A stretch of DNA of 64,000 nucleotides from Brachypterus glaber (taxonomy: Eukaryota > Arthropoda > Insecta > Coleoptera > Kateretidae): the NCBI GenBank assembly GCA_958510825.1, contig OY294047.1, forward strand, positions 51,381,365 to 51,445,364, in the 5' to 3' direction. The notes beneath the pieces are model-generated. The model ran no database searches, was not told where the DNA came from, and was given only the letters and a program-made list of their open reading frames with translations. The position numbers and the translations under genes were made by a program. Positions 55,395 through 64,000 of the stretch are shown here, in pieces (the stretch's first letter is position 1; each line of letters opens with the position of its first letter).

Positions 55395-55739
55395 AGCGTA
55401 TATAAAATACCCTGCTCCTGTGGTACGGTTTACATAGGTGAAACTAAGAGAAAAATTTCTACAAGACTTCAAGAGCATGAGCGCAATATAAGAAAGAAAC
55501 AAATTTCCTTATCGGCAGTAGCCGAACATGTACATGAAACAGGTCATAAAATCAATTTGTCTGAAACAAAACAAATATTAACAGAAAACAGAAAAATGCC
55601 AAGGAAGATACGGGAATCGATAGAAATCATCAAGCATCCTAACAATATCAATCGGGACACTGGTTACCACTTACCTGCAATATGGAAGTCTTTGATAGGA
55701 AAAACCTCGTCACGGGTGAATAACCACAACTCGTCATAA
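55395..55739 (+). pseudogene. GIY-YIG nuclease domain of a Penelope-like element
   Basis: Penelope proteins pair a reverse transcriptase with a C-terminal GIY-YIG endonuclease that nicks the target. Here the visible domain begins SVYKIPCSCGTVYIGETKRK, with the first Tyr, the YIG motif and the following R..EHE (RLQEHE), then the family-typical AEHVHETGHKI segment. The reverse transcriptase and the N-terminal start of the nuclease are missing. The open frame technically starts at 55338, but its first 19 codons are antisense sequence from the inverted arm. It stops at 55737-55739 within the right arm. Confidence 0.85.
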
Positions 55740-55782
55740 ATAGTGACACAAGTTGATTCGAAACTTAGTTTCAGATTAATCC

Positions 55783-55817
55783 CTGAAGATGTCTCTAGTA
55801 GTAAGAGACGAAACGTC
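55783..55817 (+). ncRNA. hammerhead-ribozyme-like motif (right arm)
   Basis: CTGAAGA (55783-55789), a stem GTCTCT / AGAGAC with loop AGTAGTA, GAAA (55810-55813), then ACGTC with the candidate cleavage C at 55817. This is the conserved hammerhead core order. One extra T follows the CTGAAGA box before the stem. TCC before the core can pair with GGA after it as a short stem I, and the palindromic ACGT could form stem III between two copies. Hammerheads are known in Penelope-like elements; activity is inferred. Confidence 0.7.
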
Positions 55818-55920
55818 GGAAAGTGAAAATCCATTAACACGGTCTAAACCCGAAAGTGAAGGTTCTTTATATATTAATGGCCGTGAAAGCTTAAAATCTA
55901 AAATAGTACAAAGTAGGTAT

Positions 55921-58237
55921 TTAAAATTACCTCATTGAATACAAGGCTTTTCCAAACGAAAAACATCTATTTTGCGTTTAAAATTATTTTTCGACACTTG
56001 AAAAGGTCTCTTTTCAACACTATTTTTCTCAGCTTTAAATGTTGGTAACACTAATATTAACCAAAATTAATTCATGTCCACCTTAGCGAAAATCATAATT
56101 TTGGAAGAATCCAAGATTTTAACCGTCTATTGCATAGTGTTCCCAAACGGGAACACTCAAGAAAAGAAGCGATATATGGCGCCATCTTGTAAATGTGGTT
56201 TTAATTTTATAAAAATGTATAAACTCACTTAAATTTTTTATGTTTACGTTTTTTTTAACCTTTTTGTTGTTCTCTCCTGGGAACATAAAAAAAAATCGTT
56301 TTTTAAATACATTTCGTGAAAATTATTGTTTTTCTTTATTCCCTTAACCAATAGTTTTAATGTACATAATTTTATTAAAAACTAATTTAGATTTCTAAAT
56401 TTAAAAAATGCACTGTTATACTATTTTTTCTATTACTATTAGATATCAATATTGTCATTAAAAGGTATGCAAAATAGAAAAAATAGCATAAACTACTAGG
56501 TTTTAAATTATATTTAGCACTCTTGCACGTCAGGAAACTCTCTGCAAGCGGGTCGTTTCCTAACTTGGTGCTCGTCCCAAAAAACTAGTATCTTATTATA
56601 TTTTTTCATAGACTTCTTCCTTCAAAAACTAGGAACAAATTCAAAAACCTGGTTCGATATCTTCTTCAATAAATCATCCAAATTTCGTATCCTTTTTCTC
56701 AATCACCCCGTAGACCGAGAAAAGTAGATACTTTTAATGCCGCAGAATATTCCACATTCCATAAGGTTTGTTCCAATTTTCGTCGCGACGCTCTATTTGC
56801 ATAAAATGCATCACATGCACAGGAGACACGACATGCCTGGAATACCACGATCCTTGCCCCCCCTTGAAGTCCGGGTCCGGGACCGCAAAACATAACCTCA
56901 ACCTTACTTACTATGTAGCATATTATATGACTGCATATAAACTGTGCCAAAAATGCGATTCTGACCGTAAAGATTCCCTTATAATATCTATCATCGTGTT
57001 TAGGTTTAAGCCTAGAAGGGTAACATGCTTTTTTGTAACACGAAGGGTAACATATTTTTGTAAAATGGACAAAAATTTATATAAACCTATTTTTTGTTGG
57101 TTATTTACTTTTTTTTAACAGAACATAAATGTGTCAAAAAAATATTTTAAATTCTTATTGAATGGGGAACATAAAAAACACCATTCAAATTTAAATGCTG
57201 CAAGGCGATCCTTTATTTAAAACCAAGCGAAAGAGTATTCTTCAATAATACGCCAAAATTTAACATTAAAGGAGTAATAGCCTTTTAAAAACTAAAATTT
57301 TTGGTCGCACAAAATGTTAGTTTTTCTTAATTGCAGCCGTTAATCTTGATGCCAGCCCCCCGTGTATGCAATGTTGCCTCGCCAAAAACAAAATCCCGGG
57401 AAAGCCACCACTATTCCATGACATGACAAGCCTACTTGTTAATTTAAATTGGTAACATCACTATTTCAGATTACATGGGTGTATACAAAATGTGTATGTA
57501 TTACATATTCCACCATAGTTTGTTTAAAGATTTAAAGCAAAACGCATTCGGGAAAATTAAACAACATACTGTTGTGGCTAGACTGCATGCAATATTCTCG
57601 ACAGTAACAAAGGCTTTAATATTTATAGAACGCTGAAAATTTAATAAGAATAATAATATTTCTAGCATTGAATAGAAAATCTAGAGCTTACTATTTTTAT
57701 ACAAAGTTATTTTGACTAAAAATACAGGATGAATTTGAAATAGGTTTCATAATTTTGATATAAGGTGATGGGGCCAATTATTGCTATTTTAAGACATTTT
57801 ATTTTTTACTGCTTTCACATTTATTTGTTATCACCTGAAACTTCACTATATTAACAATAAACATATCTTTATTTTAATGGGTAAAAAATAAACAAACTGC
57901 AGGAGCTTAAAAAAAAATATTATTGCTTTTTAAAAAAGACTGACAATATTAGGAACCCAAGTCCTAAAAAGACAGTGTACTGGCAATAAAGATCAAACTT
58001 ACAAAAAAATTACAAACTAATATGTACTTAATGATGTCAATGTCAATGTCTTTATTTTTTATTTAATGATTTAAAAATACAAAATTTACTGTAAATATCA
58101 TTAAAATATTGGAAAATGGAGTGGAATGATGAGAGACAATGATGGAGCTATATGTAGCAATGGAAGAAGTTAAAATAATAAATTTGAAGTTAAAATTATT
58201 GTAAACAAACGATTTGGAATATTTTTATCAAAATTAA
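55921..58237. other. 2.3 kb unassigned DNA
   Basis: No recognised repeat. Frames at 56699-56950 (-) and 56768-57118 (+) overlap on opposite strands across a C/G-richer patch (56760-56890) and show no known motif; the 116-codon plus frame is cysteine/arginine rich but its lack of domain signals makes it doubtful. At 58100-58180 WND/WR-like codons hint at a decayed LINE tail leading into the 3' end at 58238. Confidence 0.35.
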
Positions 58238-58335
58238 TGGAGAGCCCCTAGCACAAGCCAAAAGCTTATTTGGGGCTCTCCATGAATCTGTAGTAAATTA
58301 TACATAAATAAATAAATAATAAAAATAATAATAAG
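58238..58335 (+). mobile_element. orphan retroelement 3' end with conserved 45-nt hairpin
   Basis: Hairpin 58238-58282 (TGGAGAGCCCC / GGGGCTCTCCA, inner AAGC/GCTT) is followed by AATCTGTAGTAAATTATAC and an AAATAAATAAATAAT tail. The same hairpin is at 24579-24623. Sequence just upstream (TCAAAATTAATGG) also matches. Confidence 0.65.
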
Positions 58336-58420
58336 AAAATATTGTGGCAGCTGTTTTTAGGTAAAATGTGAGAAGTTAAACAATAATTTGTCGTTTTTAG
58401 TAAGCCCCACGCACTTCTTG

Positions 58421-58840
58421 TACACTGAAAAAAAGGATCCTTTGCTGTAATATGAAATAGGCCAAATGCTTCGCACACTTGAATACGTCCAAAAGCGCCT
58501 TCTCTTAACATGAAAATATTGACACTTGCCAAGATCTTTCTGATTCTTTAACTTAAAATTCTTTAATCTTGTGTGAAATGCAAGTGATCTTGTCTCAAAA
58601 GAAAATTTCTTGAGCCAAAGTATTTTAAATTATTTAATTTTTAACAATCTTAAAACAAGATAAATGGTTTTTGCCTCAAATGCACCTGGTCCAAGAGAAT
58701 TTAAATAATATTTCAAAAGCGACACTTTTCTTGGGACAAGATAAATAGTTTTGTTTGAAGATACACATCTTTTAAGCTAAAAGAATAACTGCCAAGAGTG
58801 TTGACTACTTTGAGCCAAGAACGTTATTTTTTTCAGTGTA
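58421..58840. mobile_element. MITE with TACACTGAAAAAAA ends
   Basis: TACACTGAAAAAAA at the left and TTTTTTTCAGTGTA at the right are perfect inverted repeats beginning with TA, which fits a mariner-like target. The 420-bp interior repeats the words CTTG, CAAGAT and TTGAGCCAA without coding. Confidence 0.7.
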
Positions 58841-59866
58841 TGTATCGATTATAATCTCTTCGAATAAAAAGCAGAACCAAGACTCAGAACTCTCTAATTT
58901 CTTCGTTACTTTATTTTCTTGTTGTTTTTTTTTTGTAATTTTTTGTTGTCAGTTATGTAGTTCGCATGGCAATATTAGGAACAACGCTACTTAGACAGCA
59001 ATCTAAAAAAAAATAACTTTTTGCTTATTTATTGAGTGAAACACATCATGAGTCAAGAAAATGCATGTTTGTGCGTTCTTGCCCTGCAATAATCGATGCT
59101 ACACAGCTTTCGACAGTCAGCACAATACAAGTTTTATAGTGAAAGAGCACGAAACACAAACCGAATTTTTGAGTACGCCATAACTAGCTGGATACAGATA
59201 CATCACATTTACAGGTATCTTTTCTATATAACAGATATACTGTCAGTGCCATCTTTAACACAGAGGACGAACTAACAAGTTAAAGAGGGGGTCGCAATAT
59301 TAGGAACATGGCATTAATTGGCTTACCCACCTTAGAATTAAAATTATTAAAAAAAATCTTAGAATCTTAGGATAAGAAAACGATTCCCAAGGTCTAAATT
59401 CTATGTTTTATGCCTCTTAAAATTTTTAAAAATATTTCCGACTCAACCTGTATTTTTCTAACGGTATTACTTGTTTATAATTTAATTTAAATTATACTCT
59501 TTTATAGCAATATCTGTTAAATTATAGTGAATAAAGCTACAATTGAATATCAGTAAATTAAATTAAATTTAAAATATGTTTTCAAATATAGTATATACAT
59601 GTATGTACTTTACGTGTAAATATAACAAAACAATCGAAATTAATTAAATGCAGGCCCGTATACACGTAGTGGCCCACCGGGAATTCAAGAAATGCCTGAA
59701 TCGCCCCCCGGCAGAAATTAAATTAAAATATTAACTTTTTAAAAATTAGGATTTTTATTTTCTGCTATAACAGTTAACAATATAATAATAACTGATAGTT
59801 TATTGTATTATTTTTATATTTACAAAAATATACATATTTTCTACTGGTCAATAAGGTAACATCAAC
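58841..59866. other. unassigned AT-rich DNA
   Basis: CCCACCGGGAATTC and CGCCCCCCGGCAG (59680-59716) are a GC-rich interruption. No gene or repeat recognised. Confidence 0.4.
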
Positions 59867-59992
59867 CTATCGTAACCATAGTGTCTGTTTAGTTTGGCCA
59901 ACGTAGACGTTTTCACAATTTTCACAATTTGTTTTATACATTAAATTACTACTAAATAAGGCGACTTTTCTAGACTTTCCTATATATAACTC
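59867..59992 (-). pseudogene. GIY-YIG fragment of a second Penelope-like lineage
   Basis: Reading the minus strand, KSRKVALFSSNLMYKTNC is followed by ENCENVYVGQTKQTL and a stop (TAG at 59867-59869). The Tyr near the start (MYK), the paired Cys, and YVGQTK match the opening of the GIY-YIG domain in Penelope-like proteins, of the YVGQT type rather than the YIGET type at 55395. The domain is cut after about 40 residues, so the catalytic Glu is absent. It is too short for most gene finders. Confidence 0.7.
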
Positions 59993-60034
59993 AATAAATA
60001 AAATATCTCTAAATTAACCTCACTTTATATGCCG

Positions 60035-60064
60035 GACGTTTCGAACGAAATAAATCCTCATCAA
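60035..60064 (-). ncRNA. degraded hammerhead-like motif of the second Penelope element
   Basis: On the minus strand: TTGATGAGGAT, a loop, GTTC, then GAAACGTC. This has the hammerhead order TGATGA / stem II / GAAA / CGTC, but the first core position is T instead of C, which would be expected to abolish cleavage. It lies about 40 bp upstream of the nuclease fragment on the same strand, as a Penelope terminal repeat would. Confidence 0.6.
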
Positions 60065-61532
60065 ACGTTTTTTCGTTCACGCGACGGTATTCAATAATAA
60101 AATGTACTACTCATAACCTGCAAATTATTTCGAACACGTCGTCTCCGATCTAGAGTTGACTTCTTTTTTTTTCGAAGTTCCGTTCAATAAATCATCCTGT
60201 ACGTGATTAGGTGACACATTCCCTTCATCGAATGCATATATAAGAAATATGTGATATTTGTCATTCCGTCGTACCATACGTTACATTCGTACACCTTAAT
60301 TTAGGTCTCAGAAAAATGCTCGATAGTTCATTTATTTATATTTAAGGTTATAATCCAAGTTACTTTTTTACATCTTTTAGTTTACGTATAAACTTAATAA
60401 TCAATTAGGCAATAAAAATAATGCAGTTTATGTACGCGTTTCGTATGTTACAAAATTTGGAAGTTCACTTATGCAATTAAGTAAATGATAATGAAAATCT
60501 GCTAATTTGATTTGATTTTTTTTAAAATTATGTTTGCTTAATTTTTGAAAGATACTTTCTAATAAACATATGGGATTTTAAAAAAATAAATAAATATGAT
60601 TTTCAGAAATTATTATAGTTGTTACGTACGTTACCAAAAAATGTTACGTACGTTACCTAAGGATTTTCATCAAAGTCTAAACTGAAAACTACCTATACGT
60701 TAAATTATTTTTCTGTAGGGCAATATACTACAAACAATTTTTGAAGTTGTTCGTGGTTTATTTAGGGATTGTTTAGGGGACCTAAATTTTCAATTTTAGG
60801 TATTTTACAAGTTTTTTTGGACTTAGTATTTCACCACAACAGTTTTGGAAATGCTGGATGAATTTTAAACTATAACCTTATCCAATACCTAAATAAATAT
60901 ATAATAATATTTAATTTTTTATGCTGTGGTAGCCGTTGGAGCGGAATGACCCATATACAATTTAGCTTAATCAATTAGGTTGAAGTTTTTTATAAAGTGT
61001 ATGCAGATAGAAAAACGTTGGAAAAGTTACATTGAAAAAATGTAATTTTTGACATTTGTAACAATTTTTTTTCAACTTCAACATAATATGTTCCATAATA
61101 TTATTATGATGGATTCTACACTGTAAATGCAAATATGGTAATTTTACAGCAAATAAGGTAGGTCATATGTTGCCAGCAAAGAAAGTGGTAAATTTAAATC
61201 AGTACTGTAAATTCACAGTTATCTGTAAAAATGTGAATTTTTATTTTGGTAATTTTACTGCTATTATTATGGTAAATTTTGGGACTGTCTGTAAAAGTGC
61301 TGGGTTTTTGGACCACATGCATGAATTTTAATACAAAATTTTTGTACCGACAGGAAAAGAGCTGAGATTTTACTAAACCCAGTAATATTGAGGTTAATTT
61401 AATAAATATTGTAAATTCACATTCTGACATTGTAAATTTGCTTTAATTATTACAGTTAAAACTACTGTAAGATTGACGGACAAATTTAGAGTGTATAACA
61501 TCAAATTTCAAATTAACTTAAATTTGCAAGAC
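60065..61532. other. unassigned AT-rich DNA
   Basis: GTTACGTACGTTACC occurs twice (60620, 60643). From 61110 to 61480 words such as GTAAATT, ACTGTAA and TTTACAG recur in both orientations, suggesting an old fold-back element without clear ends. No coding. Confidence 0.4.
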
Positions 61533-61943
61533 TAAATGGAGCTCTCTAGAATTATGAAACAAAAGACGTCTACCCTATCTCTATCTCATTTGTGCTACAC
61601 TTTCCAGCCAACCAAATAAATACTGTATTTGTTTTTCATACAACAAATACAGTATTTATTTGGTTGGCCGGAAAGTGTAGCACTGAGCGGCACGAAAGAA
61701 CTTACCTAATGTGAATCTGTAGAATAGGATAATTCTACTAAAATTTAGATGGCGCCAGTAATTTCTTTAATAAAAATAATATAGTTACACTTTTCGCCCG
61801 GCCAAGTAAATATTGTATTTGTTCAACAAAGAGCAAATACAGAATTTGTTTGGTTGGGTGGAAGTGGGAGTGTCTGTATGTCTTTTTTCCTTTCTGGGTA
61901 GAACTTTTGTCCCTGTCTAATCTAACGGGAGAAATCGCCATTA
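61533..61943 (+). mobile_element. family A MITE, copy 5
   Basis: TAAATGGAGCTCTCTAGAA to GAGAAATCGCCATTA. The first terminus has lost ACAACT compared with copy 4. Both hairpins are intact. Confidence 0.85.
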
Positions 61944-62313
61944 TTAAAGTTTATTAAATCTCCATTAATTAAGGTTAGAATAAGAAACTATATTAAGCTT
62001 AATTAATACACATCCGTTTGGAATTTATTGGCGAAAACGGAAAATTGGCAGCAATTTGACGATAAGCACAATTAAACTTAATAAGACACTTTATGGCTCG
62101 GCAAAACATAAAACGAATTTATGTAAGATTTCAGTCCTTTTTAGATCCCACCCAGTATAAGACGCCCAGTTTAATTGCTCAGATTTGCCTCTAAAGTTTT
62201 GATCTTATTCTTGAGCAAACACACATTTGGAATATTAATTTTAAGGGTCCTTTTGAGCAAAAAAAATCTACAAATTTTTTTTTGTCCTTGATGGAAAAAT
62301 TAAATAAAATACG
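61944..62313. other. unassigned spacer
   Basis: Nothing supportable. Confidence 0.4.
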
Positions 62314-62478
62314 TACAGCTCGTCAAACGTAGGAAGAGACGTGAGTTTTTGAATATGGATACGCCCCCCAAACCACGCAGCTGAATTCACCAGTTGTTAG
62401 AGGTACGCGTACCGCCTATCTTTTTTCCTCCGAATAATTTATCTTTCTTGTGCGCAGTCCTAAGTTTGACGAGCTGTA
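62314..62478. mobile_element. 165-bp MITE, TACAGCTCGTCAAAC ends
   Basis: TACAGCTCGTCAAACGTAGGA and its inverse (TCCTAAGTTTGACGAGCTGTA) differ at one base over 20. TA at both ends suggests a Tc1/mariner-type target. Confidence 0.8.
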
Positions 62479-63104
62479 TGTGTGAGTGAGCAAGACCCAG
62501 TTCCGATTGGTTAAAATGCAATTTTTTGCAGTTGTACGACTTTTTTTGGTCCAAAAATTCTCGGTTATTAAGATATCGATATGGGGTTTTTAGTTAGAGA
62601 TTTGCTTAAGTGGTTAACGTCGCCCTTTTTCATTTTTTTTGTTTTTAATATAACATATTTGATTTTTTCAAAATCAGCAAATTTTACGTAATTTCAGTCC
62701 TTGAAGCAAAAAATTAAAAAAAGGACTACGCGACGTTAGGCAGTTAAGCAACTCCTTAACTGTATAATAAAAAAACTCATTTTAATAAATTATAATATAA
62801 TATAATAATTATAATCAGAATTTTCGGATTAAAATGTGGTCTACAAAGCCCAAATATGTGATCATTATTATATAACATATAATTTTTTTATTATAAAGGA
62901 CCCTTAAGGAAATATACAAATTTAAATCTATTTTACATTTCGTGGAAGTTATAATTAATTAGAGTAAGTTAAATAGAGTTTAAAAGTCAATTAGCAGTTT
63001 AAATTTATAAACCAATAAGATTTTTAATTTACAAGATTTGGCTTTAATTATGGTCTGACTTCATCTCTGTACATAAGAATGTAGTACCTTCACCATGTCG
63101 TTAT
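62479..63104. other. unassigned spacer
   Basis: AT-rich. TATAATATAATATAATAATT near 62790 is low complexity. Confidence 0.4.
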
Positions 63105-63935
63105 TGTTTAAAAGACTTTATTATTGTTTCGTGCTTTACATACGTTTACACATGTCAACTTTGATTTAAAATTGTAATTTACATAAAAAATGTTCCGTGT
63201 ACCCCAGATTGGTCATGATTCTCAAAAGTTTTCTTTGAAAACCAAAAATCCTACTAGTACCTGGTGCATGACCCCAGACTATAAGGCCTTAGGACAACCT
63301 GGGCTCAAACAGAGCATGGTAGGCGACTTTAAGTGTATTGAGAGAAACTAACTTTACCAGCGAACGAAAGATAAAAGTGGTTTTTGCCAAGGAACTAGCC
63401 AAACTGTTTGTATGTTGGTTTGGATCAAAATTTAAACCTAAATATTTTACCCCAACAGGATTAGTAAAATTAGCTAACATTAAGGGTCTATGAGAAAAAA
63501 ATATGTGTTTAGTTTTGTTAAGATTTAGCGATAACTTATTAGTCACAAACCATTTGTTAGCTCTTTCCACACCCTCATCCATTTGTTGTTTTGCTACTAG
63601 TAAATCTTTATTAGCTGAGAGTATATTTGAGTTATCAGCAAACAAAATCTTTTCCCAATTTGTTAAGGCATGACCAAAATCATTAATGAAAATCAAAAAG
63701 AGAAGCGGTCTCAGGACAGAACCCTGTGGCACGCCCCCCTCAGTGACACCCACAAACGACCCTGACCCCGTTTTTGAGACTGTGTATTGTTTTCTGTTTG
63801 ATAGGTAGGATGAGAGAAGCCTAACACTCAAGGACTCAAAATTATAAAATTTTAGTTTTTCAACAAGTTCTGGATGAGGAACTGTGTCAAAGCCTTTTTG
63901 TATATCGCAGAAGGTTGAATATAGCAGTAGAAGTT
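63105..63935 (-). mobile_element. LINE family Z, damaged copy
   Basis: On the minus strand, RT coding from about 63935 to 63166 runs into a short 3' UTR ending AACAATAATAAAGTC near 63105. Different from families X and Y (DTVPH palm motif, GGVPQGS). The copy may continue past the window's right edge, but coding resemblance fades beyond 63935. Confidence 0.75.
63166..63935 (-). pseudogene. LINE family Z reverse transcriptase, catalytically dead
   Basis: From the 5' side: CDIQKGFDTVPHPELVEKL (first palm Asp, about 63910-63850), SYLSNRKQ, GGVPQGSVLRPLLFLIFIND (GPLL changed to RPLL), then FADNSN where the second catalytic Asp of YADD is Asn (codon AAC near 63636). VKYLGLNFD is the LG box. A TAA at 63289-63291 interrupts the frame; it reopens in the same frame with GLIVWGHAPGTSRIFGFQRK to a stop near 63166, short of the usual C-terminus. 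Three independent defects make it a clear pseudogene. Confidence 0.85.
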
Positions 63936-64000
63936 ACCATTATTAAAATCAATAATAAATGTAATCCTGCTGTAAAGCAGATTCGTATTATACACGGAAA

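Larger units (their letters stand above)
55115..55920 (+). mobile_element. Penelope-like element, truncated, with inverted terminal arms
   Basis: A 15-bp direct repeat GTACAAAGTAGGTAT at 55115-55129 and 55906-55920 marks the target duplication. Inside, 268-bp arms at 55127-55394 and 55604-55871 are inverted copies of each other and look essentially identical. The 209-bp centre (55395-55603) plus the right arm encode the C-terminal GIY-YIG nuclease region; the last about 34 bp (55872-55905) is the element's own 3' end. Penelope-like elements often carry such rearranged terminal copies. Near-identity and the clean duplication indicate a recent insertion. Confidence 0.88.

Noticed and set aside
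56768..57118. 116-codon plus-strand frame
   Set aside because: Opposed by a long frame on the other strand over the same GC-richer patch and lacks any known motif; kept only as a remark.

Overview
This window looks like repeat-dominated, AT-rich nuclear DNA from an arthropod, most likely an insect. The evidence is indirect: long A/T runs, non-LTR retrotransposons with short microsatellite tails, Penelope-like elements with GIY-YIG nuclease domains, a tRNA-headed SINE, and many short inverted-repeat (MITE/fold-back) elements. I found no intact host gene, no rRNA or true tRNA gene, no CRISPR array and no bacterial-type operon. All convincing coding sequence is broken retroelement protein.

Retroelements. 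LINE family X: 10000-10925 (+) and 28857-29548 (-). LINE family Y: 27655-28856 (-, one in-frame stop) and 52113-53340 (+, the longest open frame in the window). LINE family Z: 63105-63935 (-, catalytic Asp replaced by Asn, plus an internal stop). Orphan retroelement 3' ends lie at 2453-2484, 15090-15139, 24532-24623 and 58238-58335; the last two share one 45-nt hairpin. Two Penelope-like remnants, each with a hammerhead-ribozyme-like motif, lie at 55115-55920 and 59867-60064. Two copies of one SINE lie at 50447-50690 and 51185-51471.

Short DNA elements fill most of the rest. Family A (about 410 bp, TA-flanked, hairpin-rich) has five copies. Family B (termini CAGWGCGGTCCAAAAGT) has at least seven copies or fragments. 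Family C (ACATCGGCAC hairpin end, about 705 bp) has two. Family D (GGGAACGTTCAAGTATTACG termini) has six. Family E (internal 98-bp minisatellite) has two in inverted orientation. Family G has two and family H (GC-rich hairpin plus TTTTTCTWCGACT ends) three. There are also many single fold-back elements.

Layout: 1-10 kb, fold-backs and families A, D and E; 10-15 kb, LINE X, B, A and a TIR element carrying a 67-bp minisatellite; 15-27 kb, nested palindromes, D, G, a B/A chimera and phased AT repeats; 27-30 kb, two abutting LINEs; 31-40 kb, C, H, B, C, G, H; 40-46 kb, A, a GC-rich patch at 41690-41842 that is the only promoter-like sequence, then about 2 kb of featureless DNA; 46-51 kb, hairpins, H, E, a TIR element with a nested D copy and the SINEs; 52-64 kb, LINE Y, Penelope elements, A and LINE Z. 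The elements do not form a cooperating system. They are layered insertions, some nested or rearranged, and several record specific rearrangement events.
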